DNA from: an uncultured Bacilli bacterium
GTDB lineage: Bacteria; Bacillota_I; Bacilli_A; RF39; UBA660
Assembly (NCBI GenBank): GCA_934097105.1
Contig: CAKONI010000005.1
Location: 1-43,539, forward strand
Direction: 5' to 3'
DNA length: 43,539 nt
Part shown: one piece after another, positions 24,388 through 33,586 of the stretch
How the letters are laid out: the number at the start of each line of letters is the position of its first letter
Numbering within the stretch: position 1 is the stretch's first letter
Made by a program: the position numbers and the translations under genes
The notes under the pieces: model-generated
What the model was told of the DNA's origin: nothing
The model's database searches: none
The model's input: the letters and a program-made list of their open reading frames with translations, nothing else

Positions 24388-26137
24388 AAAATTTACAATC
24401 TACAAACTATTCGGAACCTTATTACTAATATCATCCCTTATTCTTTTAGGAATGGTATTATACATAAACGTTCTACCAATAAAATATTTATCCATCTTAC
24501 TAGGAGTCTTATTATTCATAAACCTAGTATTTAACTTCTTTCTATTTAGAAAAAAAGTAAAAAAGAAGCCAAAAAAAGTATTCTCAGTACTATCAATAAT
24601 ATTCACACTAATATTCTTACTAGGATCATTTTACATATATAAAACATTCGGAGTCCTAGAAGACATGAGCAAAGAATATCAAACCTACACATATCATGTA
24701 ATGGTAAGAAACGAAAGTACTTATAACGAAATAAAAGACATCGAAGGAAAAACTCTAGGCTACTACAACATCAGTAGCGAATCCCTAAAAAAAGCCCTAG
24801 AAAAAGTAAAAACAGTAGTAAACGTAGAAAATGAAACATTCGGAAATCTAGACGGACTAGGAACAGGACTACTTAACGAAACAACCGAAGCAATTCTAGT
24901 CGAAGACTCCCAAAAAACACTACTAGAAAGTGCCGGAAATAATGAAAACAACAGTTTAAGTGGCTTCACAGGAAAAACAAGAGTAATCTACACATTCAAA
25001 GTAAAAGCAAAACCAGAATCAAAAACAGTAAACGTAACAAAAGACGTATTTAACATCTACATAAGCGGTATGGACGAATACGGAAAAGTATCCGAAGTAT
25101 CTAGAAGCGACGTAAACATGATACTAACAATAAATCCAAAAACAAAACAAATCTTACTTACAAACGTACCAAGAGACTACTACGTACAACTTCACGACAC
25201 AACAGGATACAAAGACAAACTAACTCACGCCGGAATATATGGAGTAGACACCTCAATAAAAACACTCGAAGATCTTCTAGGAATAGAAATAAACTACTAC
25301 TTCAAAGTAAACTTCAGTAGTCTTCAAAACATAGTAAACGCTCTAGGTGGAGTAGACGTATACTCAGAATACGACTTCCAAAGTTGGAATGGCTACAACT
25401 TCACCAAAGGATATAACCACGTCGAAGGAAAATCAGCACTCGCATTCGCAAGAGAACGTCACACCTTCACAGACGGCGACAACCAAAGAGGAAAAAATCA
25501 ACAAGCATTAATCGAAGCAATCTTTAGAAAATGCACAAGTCCAGACATAATAATAAAATATAATAGTTTATTAAACTCGCTAAAAGATAGCATGATAACA
25601 AACATGTCAACAAAATCAATGATGTCACTTGCAAAAATGCAACTAAAAGATAACGCAAAATGGAGCATAACATCAAATAGCGTAAAAGGAGTAGGAAGTT
25701 CAGAACCAACTTACACATATCCATATCAAAATCTATACGTAATGGTTCCAGATGAAACCACCCTAAAAGAAGCAAGTGAACTAATAACAAAAGTTGCAAA
25801 TGGTGAAAAGTTAGAATCATCATATAACGAAGAAAACAGTAACGTGCATTCCGTAACAAAATCATACGTCGCACCAAAAACAACAACCACAACTACCAAG
25901 AAAAAAACCACCACAAAAAAACAAACAACCAAAAAATCTACAACCACTAAGAAAAAAACCACCACAAAAAAACAAACTACAGAAACACCAAAAGAAGAAC
26001 CAAAAGATGAAAATCAAAACACAAACGATAATACTACAACACTACCAGATGAAAATCCAAAACCAACAGGACCCACAACACCACAAGAACCAACAACCCC
26101 ACAAGAGCCACCCCAAGAAGAAAATACAAATAACTAA
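24350..26137 (+). CDS. LytR-CpsA-Psr (LCP) family cell-wall polymer ligase
   Basis: 595 aa membrane protein that by family attaches teichoic-acid-like or capsular polymers from undecaprenyl pyrophosphate to peptidoglycan. Three membrane helices (about 16-36, 44-64, 78-98), an extracytoplasmic accessory domain (100-225), then the LCP domain (about 230-410) with SRSDVNMILTINP, NVPRDYYV and FARERHTFTDGDNQRG, which carry the Asp/Arg residues that bind the pyrophosphate. The tail from ~507 is a Thr/Lys then Pro/Glu-rich low-complexity wall linker. Start GTG 24350 has AGGA 6 nt upstream; ATG 24359 is an alternative. It overlaps the PAP2 gene, and a lipid-carrier phosphatase beside an LCP ligase fits wall-polymer assembly. 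Confidence 0.9.
   Translation: MKKMKKKEKKQNKKFTIYKLFGTLLLISSLILLGMVLYINVLPIKYLSILLGVLLFINLVFNFFLFRKKVKKKPKKVFSVLSIIFTLIFLLGSFYIYKTFGVLEDMSKEYQTYTYHVMVRNESTYNEIKDIEGKTLGYYNISSESLKKALEKVKTVVNVENETFGNLDGLGTGLLNETTEAILVEDSQKTLLESAGNNENNSLSGFTGKTRVIYTFKVKAKPESKTVNVTKDVFNIYISGMDEYGKVSEVSRSDVNMILTINPKTKQILLTNVPRDYYVQLHDTTGYKDKLTHAGIYGVDTSIKTLEDLLGIEINYYFKVNFSSLQNIVNALGGVDVYSEYDFQSWNGYNFTKGYNHVEGKSALAFARERHTFTDGDNQRGKNQQALIEAIFRKCTSPDIIIKYNSLLNSLKDSMITNMSTKSMMSLAKMQLKDNAKWSITSNSVKGVGSSEPTYTYPYQNLYVMVPDETTLKEASELITKVANGEKLESSYNEENSNVHSVTKSYVAPKTTTTTTKKKTTTKKQTTKKSTTTKKKTTTKKQTTETPKEEPKDENQNTNDNTTTLPDENPKPTGPTTPQEPTTPQEPPQEENTNN
25877..25985 (+). repeat. Thr/Lys low-complexity tract in the LCP tail
   Basis: A 29-nt segment occurs at 25898-25926 and again at 25949-25977, offset by 51 nt (17 codons), encoding two KKKTTTKKQTT stretches. 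Such tracts vary in length between strains. Confidence 0.75.
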
Positions 26138-26162
26138 GGAACCAAAAAAAGGTTCCTTTTTC
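26137..26162 (+). terminator. Terminator of the PAP2-LCP unit
   Basis: AGGAACC, A7 loop, GGTTCCT, TTTT. It begins at the last base of the LCP stop codon. Confidence 0.88.
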
Positions 26163-27451
26163 TACGCCAAAAACTTCTTAAGTTTAATATACTGATAAAT
26201 AGTAATAAAAATATATTGAAAACCAATAGAAATAAGTAAAGCATACATACCAATATCAAGATAAAGAGCAAAATATAAAATCAAAGTCTTAAAAATAACC
26301 CCAATCAAACTAGACTTCATAACAACTTTAGCCTTATCCATAGCCTGAAGAGTTGAAACAATAGGCCCTTGAATATAAGTAAGCAAAAATATCGGCGCTG
26401 CAAAAATCAAATACTTATAGCCATCACAACTACCAAACATAATCTTCAAAGACTCCCTAGGAAAAAGCATAAAAATCGCAGTAAAAAAAGCCCCAATAAT
26501 TAAAGAAATAAAAATAGCCTGATAAAGTTTCCTCCTAATAGCAAGTCCCATCCCTCTTTCATTATACTTAGAAATCGTAGGAAGAAGAGCAGACGCAATC
26601 GCACCACTAAGAAACTGAGGAAGCATAACCATCGGAAACACAAATCCCGTAATAATTCCATACTCATTAGTAATATAACTATTACCATATCCCAAAGCCA
26701 AAAAAACAAACGTAATAATAACAGGCTCTAAAAAACCACCAACAGAATTAATAATCCTACCAAAAGTCGTCGGAACAGAAATAGAAAAAATATCCCACAC
26801 ATTATGAGGATCAGGCTTAATATCCGCCTTAGTAATCTTAACGTTCCTAGGTATAAAGAAAAACAAAATCAAAATAGACAAAAGTTCACTAACAACATTA
26901 AAAAGAATAAGCCCACAAACCGCCGAAATGATACCAATCTTCATAAGATAAGGAGTAATAAAAATAGTCATACCAAGCCTTACAATCTGTTCAAACAAAT
27001 TAGAAACAACATGCGGAACCATCCTCTCCTTACCAAAAAAATAACCCCTTATAATACTAGAAAGCGTAATAAAAGGAAGAGTAACTGAAGAAGCAAGAAT
27101 CGGATAATAAAGAAGTTCATTCTTTAAAAGACCATCAGAAATAACCCTAGATAAAAGAATAAGAACAGTAATAACAACAACATTAAACAAAAGAGCAATA
27201 GGAATAATTCCCAAAACAACATTCTTATTATTCCTAGTATTCTCAGAAACAAGTTTAGAAATAGCAATAGGAAGAGAAAGAGTACAAATTGTAATAAAAA
27301 GACCATAAGTAGGCATAACAAGCATATAAAGCCCAATACCCTGAACTCCAACAATTCTAGTAGTAACTATCCTAATAAGCATACCCAAAATCTTAGTAAT
27401 AAAACCACCAATAATAAGAATAATTGTAGATCTAATAAATTTTTCCCTCAT
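26162..27451 (-). CDS. Polysaccharide/lipid flippase of the MOP superfamily (SpoVB/MurJ-like)
   Basis: 429 aa with about 12 hydrophobic helices. The N-terminus IGGFITKILGMLIRIVTTRI and the GIGLYMLVMPTYGLF segment match the SpoVB/polysaccharide-flippase group of the MOP superfamily, which flip lipid-linked oligosaccharides or lipid II. SpoVB itself acts in the spore cortex; in non-sporulating relatives such proteins may move lipid II or a wall-polymer precursor. The gene is convergent with the LCP ligase and divergent from queA. The start ATG at 27451 is the first in the frame; the ribosome site is not strong. About 20 residues shorter than most SpoVB proteins. Confidence 0.82.
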   Translation of the reverse strand: MREKFIRSTIILIIGGFITKILGMLIRIVTTRIVGVQGIGLYMLVMPTYGLFITICTLSLPIAISKLVSENTRNNKNVVLGIIPIALLFNVVVITVLILLSRVISDGLLKNELLYYPILASSVTLPFITLSSIIRGYFFGKERMVPHVVSNLFEQIVRLGMTIFITPYLMKIGIISAVCGLILFNVVSELLSILILFFFIPRNVKITKADIKPDPHNVWDIFSISVPTTFGRIINSVGGFLEPVIITFVFLALGYGNSYITNEYGIITGFVFPMVMLPQFLSGAIASALLPTISKYNERGMGLAIRRKLYQAIFISLIIGAFFTAIFMLFPRESLKIMFGSCDGYKYLIFAAPIFLLTYIQGPIVSTLQAMDKAKVVMKSSLIGVIFKTLILYFALYLDIGMYALLISIGFQYIFITIYQYIKLKKFLA

Positions 27452-27490
27452 AATAAAATAATATGAATAAAATCAAAAAATATCTTTTAA

Positions 27491-27519
27491 TTGATTTCTC
27501 AAGTCAAATAAGTTATAAT
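27491..27519 (+). promoter_or_regulatory. Promoter of queA-tgt
   Basis: TTGATT, 17 nt, TATAAT, 25 nt before the start. No preQ1 riboswitch structure is visible in the short leader. Confidence 0.65.
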
Positions 27520-27543
27520 AAGTAAGACGAAAAAGGTGATATA

Positions 27544-28593
27544 ATGAAAACAGAAGAATTCGATTACTACTTACCAGAAGAATTAATCGCACAAACCCCA
27601 CAAGAAGATAGAACAAGTTCAAAACTAATGATTTTAGATAAAAACACAGGAAAAATAAAACATGAAAATTTCAAAAACATAGTAAACTACCTAAAAAAAG
27701 GAGACGTTCTAGTACTAAATAACACCAAAGTAATCCCCGCCAGAATAATCGGAGAAAAAGAAGAAACAAAAGCAGTAATAGAACTCTTACTTCTAAAAGA
27801 TTTAAAAGAGGACATCTGGGAATGCTTAGTAAAACCAGCAAGAAGAGTAAAAGAAGGAACAATAATAAACTTTAGTCCAAAACTAAAAGCAAAATGCATC
27901 AAGATAGAAGGAGACGGAATATGCAAATTTAAAATGATATATGAAGGAGTACTACTAGAAATCCTAGACGAACTAGGAACCATGCCACTTCCTCCATACA
28001 TTCACGAAAAACTAAAAGACAAAAATAGATATCAAACAGTATATGCAAAATATCCAGGATCAGCCGCCGCCCCAACCGCTGGACTACATTTCACAGAAAA
28101 CCTATTAAAAGAAATAAAAGAAAAAGGAGTAACAATCTGCTATATAACACTCCACGTAGGCCTAGGAACCTTTAGACCAGTAAAAGTAGAAGACGTAAAA
28201 AGCCACATAATGCACTCCGAATACTTCGAAATGTCAAAAGAAACAAGCGAAATACTAACAAAAGCAAAACAAGAAAAAAGAAGAATAATAAGCGTCGGAA
28301 CAACAACCACAAGAACCCTAGAATCCATCTATACAAAATATAATGAATTTAAACCAACCAAAGAAGAAACAAATATATTCATATACCCAGGATATAAATT
28401 CAAAGCAGTAGACGTTCAAATAACAAACTTTCACCTACCAAAATCAACCCTAGTAATGCTAGTAAGCGCCTTCGCAACTAAAGATATAATATTAAACGCC
28501 TACAAAGAAGCAGTAAAAAATAAATATAGATTCTTCTCATTCGGAGACTCTATGATGATTGGAGATTTTAAAAGTGACAAAGATGAAATATGA
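27544..28593 (+). CDS. queA: S-adenosylmethionine:tRNA ribosyltransferase-isomerase
   Basis: 349 aa enzyme that transfers the ribosyl part of SAM to preQ1 in the tRNA wobble position, giving epoxyqueuosine. Family landmarks: YYLPEELIAQTP at the N-terminus, VLVLNNTKVIPARI, TMPLPPYI, YQTVYAKYPGSAAAPTAGLHFT, TLHVGLGTFRPV and TNFHLPKSTLVMLVSAFA. Length is normal. AAAGGTG lies 6 nt before the ATG. Its last codons overlap the start of tgt, the preceding step of the same pathway. Confidence 0.96.
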   Translation: MKTEEFDYYLPEELIAQTPQEDRTSSKLMILDKNTGKIKHENFKNIVNYLKKGDVLVLNNTKVIPARIIGEKEETKAVIELLLLKDLKEDIWECLVKPARRVKEGTIINFSPKLKAKCIKIEGDGICKFKMIYEGVLLEILDELGTMPLPPYIHEKLKDKNRYQTVYAKYPGSAAAPTAGLHFTENLLKEIKEKGVTICYITLHVGLGTFRPVKVEDVKSHIMHSEYFEMSKETSEILTKAKQEKRRIISVGTTTTRTLESIYTKYNEFKPTKEETNIFIYPGYKFKAVDVQITNFHLPKSTLVMLVSAFATKDIILNAYKEAVKNKYRFFSFGDSMMIGDFKSDKDEI

Positions 28594-29686
28594 ATTAATA
28601 AAAAAAGATAAAAAAGCAAGATATGGGAAAATAACAAGCAAATACGGAACATACGAAACACCAATGTTCATGCCCGTCGGAACAAGAGCAACCGTAAAAA
28701 CCCTATCACCAGAAGAATTATACGATGCAAAATGCGGAATAGTCCTAGCAAATACATACCACCTATGGCTAAAACCAGGAGAAGACATAATAAAAAAAGC
28801 CGGAGGAATCCATAAATTTATGAACTACAATGGTCCCATGCTAACAGACTCCGGAGGTTTCCAAGTATTCTCCCTAGCAAAACCAAAAGACATCGAAGAA
28901 GAAGGAGTAAAATTTAAAAGCCATATAGACGGACAAAATCTATTCCTAACACCAGAAAAATCAATAGAAATACAAAACAAAATAGGCGCAGACATCATAA
29001 TGAGTTTCGACGAATGCCCATACTATCCCTGCACCTATGATTACATGAAACAAAGTATAGAAAGAACCCTAAGATGGGCAGAAAGAGGAAAAAAAGTCCA
29101 CAATAACAAAGACCAAATGCTATTCGGAATAGTACAAGGCGGAGAATTCAAAGACCTAAGAGAATACAGTGCAAAAAAAACAGTAGAAATGGACTTCGAC
29201 GGTTACTCAATCGGCGGAACAAGCGTCGGCGAAGACAAAAAAACAATGTACGAAATGATAGATAATTGCATAGACTTCCTCCCAGAAAACAAATTAAGAT
29301 ACCTAATGGGAGTAGGAGCACCAGAAGACATCCTAGCAGGAATAGAAAAAGGAGTAGACATATTCGACTGTGTCCTACCAACAAGAATAGCAAGACATGG
29401 AAACGCCTTCACCCAAGAAGGAAAGCTAAACATAAAAAATGCAAAATATAAAGAAGACTTTACACCAATCGAAGACACATGCGACTGCTACGCCTGCAAA
29501 AACTACACAAAAGCCTACATAAGACATCTAATAAATACCGGAGAAACATTCGGCCAAAGACTATTATCAATTCACAATATAAGATTCCTAGTAAGACTAT
29601 GCGAAAACGCAAGAGAAGCAATTAAAAATGATAATTTTGATAAATACAAAAAAGAATTCCTAGAAAAATACATGAAAAAAAGATAA
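28583..29686 (+). CDS. tgt: Queuine/preQ1 tRNA-ribosyltransferase
   Basis: About 367 aa. It exchanges guanine 34 for preQ1 in tRNAs with GUN anticodons. LTDSGGFQVFSL holds the general-base Asp, DCVLPTRIARHG the nucleophilic Asp, and CDCYAC with a downstream His (LSIHN) the structural zinc site. The reading frame is open to TTG 28559; ATG 28583 gives the family-typical MKYELIK start, and GTG 28574, 9 nt after GGAG, is an alternative. It overlaps queA by 11 bp. Confidence 0.95.
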   Translation: MKYELIKKDKKARYGKITSKYGTYETPMFMPVGTRATVKTLSPEELYDAKCGIVLANTYHLWLKPGEDIIKKAGGIHKFMNYNGPMLTDSGGFQVFSLAKPKDIEEEGVKFKSHIDGQNLFLTPEKSIEIQNKIGADIIMSFDECPYYPCTYDYMKQSIERTLRWAERGKKVHNNKDQMLFGIVQGGEFKDLREYSAKKTVEMDFDGYSIGGTSVGEDKKTMYEMIDNCIDFLPENKLRYLMGVGAPEDILAGIEKGVDIFDCVLPTRIARHGNAFTQEGKLNIKNAKYKEDFTPIEDTCDCYACKNYTKAYIRHLINTGETFGQRLLSIHNIRFLVRLCENAREAIKNDNFDKYKKEFLEKYMKKR

Positions 29687-29767
29687 TAGCAAGAATTAGC
29701 CCTTGAAAAATAGGACTTTTTTTGTTATTATAAAAGCGTAATAAAAAGTAGCATAGGAGTATATTTT

Positions 29768-31300
29768 ATGAAACAAAAAAATAAAAAAATAAAAACTAAT
29801 ACTAGTAAAAATGGAATATTTAATCTATTAAATAAAAACGTAAAAGACTTTAACAAAATAATACTATCACTAGGATGCATATCTTTCCTATTTTTAATGG
29901 GACTTTTATCATATATAATAAGCAATTCTTATGCATATTTTACAGAAAATTTAAAAGGTAAGAACGTAATAGAAATGACCTATACAAAATCAAATTTAGA
30001 TAAAAGCGGAGCAAATGAGCCACTTTTATCAGAAAACATGATACCAGTTTATTATGACGAAACAAATAATGTATGGCGAAAGGCAAGTGCAAATAATACT
30101 AGTGAAAAATATAAATGGTACGATTACGACAATCAAATGTGGGCCAATAGTGTTACAGTATCTTTAAAAAATGGTACAAGAGATGATTTAGTAAAAGCAA
30201 GTAATGGGACAGAAATACCCATGGATAGAATACTTACAATGCAAGTTTGGATTCCTAGATACAAATACAAAGTTTGGAATTATAATACCGATGGAACAAA
30301 AACAAGTAATCCTCAAGAAATAGAAATAACATTCGAAGAAAATACATCAAAAACTGGAGAAATTACATGTACAGACAATATAACAGGAACAGATGGAAAC
30401 CCATCAGAAACTTGTACCATAAATAATGAAGAATGTAATGACAAAACATGCAATGAAAAAACATATACCCACCCAGCATTTACATCAAAAGAAAAAAAAC
30501 TAACAGGAATTTGGGTAGGCAAATTTGAAACAACTGGAACAATAGATGAAATAACAATAAAGCCCAATTTAACCAGTTTAACAAATCAAAATATATCAAC
30601 TTTCGAAGAAACTGCAATTACTATGAATGAAACAAACAACATTTATGGCTTCAAAAGCACAGATGATATCCACATGTCAAAAAATTCAGAATGGGGAGTA
30701 GTAGCATATCTTTACCACTCAAAATACGGAAGATGCGAAAATGGAACATGCGCTGAAATAAATAAAAATAATTGTGCCGACGGAACAACAGGAATAGGCG
30801 CTGACTCAGTATACGACTCAGCACTAGATGCAACCTGTACAAACAGTGTAAATAAATATGATGGAGCAAAAGGAATACTTGCCTCAACAACAGGCAACAT
30901 ATATGGAATATACGATATGAATGGCGGAAAAAGAGAATACACAATGGCCAATATAAAAAGAAATGGTAAAATGATTTACGGTTCATCAGGTTGGACAAAC
31001 TCAAATTCATATCCAGACTCCAAATACTATGATACGTACAATTACACCTCTGGAGACACAAAAGTAGAATCCAAAATATATAGTAAATTAGGAGATGCCA
31101 TAAAAGAACCATATTATAGCAGTTCAAATAGAAAAGGATGGTATTCCAATAACTCCGACTTTTTAAGTAATGCACTTCCTTGGATAGTTAGAAGTGGCTA
31201 CGCCTACAGCACATCCGGATCTGGTATTTTCAGTTTCAGTGGCGGTTCAGGAAAGGGAAGTAGTGAATATTCATTCAGGCTTACAATAAATGAACAATAA
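29768..31300 (+). CDS. Membrane-anchored surface protein with possible FGE/C-type-lectin-like C-terminus
   Basis: 510 aa. A basic cytoplasmic N-terminus (1-30), one membrane anchor (31-51) ending in SNSYAYFTEN, then an extracellular region. Residues ~150-230 include six Cys (CTDN, CTINNEC, CNEK and others) probably in disulfides. From ~245 the sequence has IWVGKFE, GNIYGIYDMNGGKREYTM, LPWIVRSGYAY and a final SFRLTI. This order (W-x-G-K, then D-M-x-G-G-x-x-E-Y, then R-x-G and F-R) resembles the sulfatase-modifying-factor/C-type-lectin fold often found in Firmicutes surface and phage receptor-binding proteins. No catalytic Cys pair of a true formylglycine enzyme is evident, so binding, not catalysis, is likely. 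The AGGAG site is 9 nt before the ATG. A terminator follows. Confidence 0.7.
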   Translation: MKQKNKKIKTNTSKNGIFNLLNKNVKDFNKIILSLGCISFLFLMGLLSYIISNSYAYFTENLKGKNVIEMTYTKSNLDKSGANEPLLSENMIPVYYDETNNVWRKASANNTSEKYKWYDYDNQMWANSVTVSLKNGTRDDLVKASNGTEIPMDRILTMQVWIPRYKYKVWNYNTDGTKTSNPQEIEITFEENTSKTGEITCTDNITGTDGNPSETCTINNEECNDKTCNEKTYTHPAFTSKEKKLTGIWVGKFETTGTIDEITIKPNLTSLTNQNISTFEETAITMNETNNIYGFKSTDDIHMSKNSEWGVVAYLYHSKYGRCENGTCAEINKNNCADGTTGIGADSVYDSALDATCTNSVNKYDGAKGILASTTGNIYGIYDMNGGKREYTMANIKRNGKMIYGSSGWTNSNSYPDSKYYDTYNYTSGDTKVESKIYSKLGDAIKEPYYSSSNRKGWYSNNSDFLSNALPWIVRSGYAYSTSGSGIFSFSGGSGKGSSEYSFRLTINEQ

Positions 31301-31310
31301 AAAAGTATAA

Positions 31311-31340
31311 AAAGTACATAAAATCAATATGTACTTTTCT
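31311..31340 (+). terminator. Terminator of the surface-protein gene
   Basis: AAAGTACATA pairs with TATGTACTTT, running into TCTT. It shares the 14-mer GTACTTTTCTTATG with the BspA-gene terminator. Confidence 0.8.
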
Positions 31341-31365
31341 TATGTGAAAGTTTAGTGAAATACTA

Positions 31366-31381
31366 GGAAATAATCATTTCC
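31366..31381. promoter_or_regulatory. Palindrome upstream of the bacteriocin exporter gene
   Basis: GGAAAT-AATC-ATTTCC is a perfect 6-bp dyad 33 bp before the exporter start; it may be an operator. No classical -35/-10 pair stands out around it. Confidence 0.4.
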
Positions 31382-31413
31382 CTCCTAATGATAATAGTGA
31401 GGGGGAAAGAAAT

Positions 31414-33459
31414 ATGAAAAAAACTTACGACTACATACTTAGTCAAAATCCTTACGACTGTGGCATCTCCTGCCTAATAACAATACTAATGTACTACGGA
31501 ATAAAACCATCAAGAGAAAAAATAGTAAATTCCATAACAAAAAAGCACGGAGGCTACACCGCATACGATTTGATAAAAGTAAGTAAATCCTATGGTATAG
31601 ACGCGTATGGCATAAAAGAAAATATAAAAAAAGTAACCAAGCTTCCCGCCATAGCACATACCATAAAAAACGGAAATATGTTCCACTTTATAGTAATCCT
31701 AGAAAAAAATAATAATTATCTTAAAATAATGGATCCATCCCTAGGAATAACTACTATCACATGCGAAGAATTTGATAAAATAACAACAGGTATTTTTCTT
31801 ATCTTTAATGGCAAAAAGAAAAGAAATTGTCATGACACAAGATTTAAAAAAGAACTAATTTCCATTTGTAAATCTAATAAAAAACTGATCATAAAAACAA
31901 TACTTGTCTCTTTGATTCTTGTTCTATTTTCACTTATATTTAACTACTTCTTAAAACTAATTCTAGAAGCCAAAAATATAAACCAAGTATTAAGGCTCTT
32001 CATTCTATTTATAGTAGTATTAATTATAAAAAACTTATTAGATTACAAAAAAAATAAAAAAATTTTAGAACTCAATCTAATTCTAGATAAAAAAATAACA
32101 GAAAAAGTTTCAAATCATATTTTATTACTCCCTTATAAATACTATATATCAAAAACCACCGGCGAACTCCTTACAATAATCGAAGATATAGAAAACTTCA
32201 AAGAAATAATAAGTAAAATTTTCATCCTTTCATCAGTAGATCTAATACTCTTGTCAATAATAATTATTTACGTAAGTTTTTTAAGTTTACCAATAGGCAT
32301 CATTCTAGCAATATACGTCTTATTAATGATACTAATAACAAAAAAGTACCAGTACTTATTCAACGATTCATATATTAAATACAAAAATAAAAAAATAGAC
32401 TACTCAAGCACCCTAGTAAACACAATCTCATCATTTGAAAGCATAAAAAACTTAAATATAATAAAAGTTATAAATAATAAACTAAAAGAAAAGCACCAAA
32501 CACTATTAAAAGAAGAAAAAACTTATAACGAAAAATTCAACAATTACAATCTAATAGTGGGAATCATAACAGACTATTTTTACATTTTTGTAATAGTAAT
32601 AACTTCCATAATATCATTAAATAAAGGCATAAAATTACTAGACATTGTTCTATTCTCATCAATATTTTATATGCTTTCAAACTTTTTAACAAACATAACT
32701 GAAAGTATTTCCCTTTTAAAAGTATATCAAACATCAACAGACAGAATATTGGATATGTTAGAAATTAAAAAAGAAACATTCAAAAAAAGTAACCATTCCC
32801 AAATAAATAGTATAACTTTTAAAAATATTAACTACAAAATAGAAGAAAAAAATATCTTAAAAAACACAAATTTACAAATCAAAAAAGGAGAAAAAATATT
32901 CATAACCGGAAAATCAGGAATAGGAAAATCAACTTTAATAAAACTTATGCTAAGATATTTTAATCTAGATAAAGGAAAAATCTTAATAGATAACATAGAC
33001 ATAAAAGACTATGATTTATCATTCATAAGAGAAAACATAACTTATATAGGACAAAACGAAGTACTATTTTCAGGAACAATAATGGATAACTTAAAACTAA
33101 TAGAAAGCGATGATAAAAAAATAAAAGAAGCCACAAAAATATCACTTCTAGAAAAAATGATTAAAAACAAACAAATAGACTACAACTATCCAGTTGAAGA
33201 ATTCGGTTACAATTTAAGTGGTGGAGAAAGAAAAAAAATAATTCTCACAAGGGGGTTACTAAAATTTAACGAGGTTTTGGTTTTAGATGAAGTATTTAAT
33301 GAAATATCTCCAGAAGAAGAACGTATAATCCAAAAGAAAATTTTCGAAAAATACAAAGATAAAATAATAATAGTAATATCACATCACGATAAAAATAAAG
33401 ACTTATTCACAAAAAAATATGAATTAAAAGAGGAAGGTGATTTAATTGAAATTAAATAA
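31414..33459 (+). CDS. Peptidase-containing ABC exporter for double-glycine peptides
   Basis: 681 aa, a single-chain PCAT-type exporter that cleaves leader peptides after Gly-Gly and exports the mature peptide. The C39 peptidase domain (1-~140) has Gln11/Cys16 (QNPYDCG), His91 (MFHFIV) and Asp107 (IMDP). A six-helix membrane domain follows (~160-430), then the ATPase with Walker A GKSGIGKST (from ~500), signature LSGGE (601-605), LVLDEVF and the switch His in VISHHD. The ribosome site GAGGGGG is very strong. Two short ORFs with double-glycine leaders start at its 3' end, one overlapping its stop, so the substrates are almost certainly encoded there. No separate accessory (LcnD-like) protein is present. 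Confidence 0.92.
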   Translation: MKKTYDYILSQNPYDCGISCLITILMYYGIKPSREKIVNSITKKHGGYTAYDLIKVSKSYGIDAYGIKENIKKVTKLPAIAHTIKNGNMFHFIVILEKNNNYLKIMDPSLGITTITCEEFDKITTGIFLIFNGKKKRNCHDTRFKKELISICKSNKKLIIKTILVSLILVLFSLIFNYFLKLILEAKNINQVLRLFILFIVVLIIKNLLDYKKNKKILELNLILDKKITEKVSNHILLLPYKYYISKTTGELLTIIEDIENFKEIISKIFILSSVDLILLSIIIIYVSFLSLPIGIILAIYVLLMILITKKYQYLFNDSYIKYKNKKIDYSSTLVNTISSFESIKNLNIIKVINNKLKEKHQTLLKEEKTYNEKFNNYNLIVGIITDYFYIFVIVITSIISLNKGIKLLDIVLFSSIFYMLSNFLTNITESISLLKVYQTSTDRILDMLEIKKETFKKSNHSQINSITFKNINYKIEEKNILKNTNLQIKKGEKIFITGKSGIGKSTLIKLMLRYFNLDKGKILIDNIDIKDYDLSFIRENITYIGQNEVLFSGTIMDNLKLIESDDKKIKEATKISLLEKMIKNKQIDYNYPVEEFGYNLSGGERKKIILTRGLLKFNEVLVLDEVFNEISPEEERIIQKKIFEKYKDKIIIVISHHDKNKDLFTKKYELKEEGDLIEIK

Positions 33460-33586
33460 CAAACAATTAAAAAATATAACAGGTGGCGCTTCAATATGGG
33501 CAATCCTAGGAGGCCTCGCAGCATTTATATTCGGGATAGGAGCAGTAAATGGCTATGGTAGACCAATTAGATGTAAGAAAAAATAG
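33446..33586 (+). CDS. Bacteriocin-like peptide 1 with double-glycine leader
   Basis: 46 codons, starting with TTG inside the exporter gene's last codons; a TAA directly precedes the TTG in this frame and no ATG follows before the leader, so the start is nearly forced. The ribosome site is GGAAGGTGA. The leader MKLNNKQLKNITGG ends in Gly-Gly with Leu at -7 and Ile at -4. The predicted mature peptide (32 residues) is hydrophobic and glycine-rich (ASIWAILGGLAAF...) with GAVNG (a GxxxG motif) and a basic end RPIRCKKK. This fits one partner of a two-peptide class IIb bacteriocin. Confidence 0.78.
   Translation: MKLNNKQLKNITGGASIWAILGGLAAFIFGIGAVNGYGRPIRCKKK

Noticed and set aside
27520..27543. 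preQ1 riboswitch before queA
   Set aside because: The leader is only ~20 nt and shows no stem or pseudoknot.
29690..29722. Terminator after tgt
   Set aside because: A T-run is present (TTTTTTT) but the possible stem AGCCC/GGACT has a mismatch and a long A-rich loop, so it is not listed as a feature.
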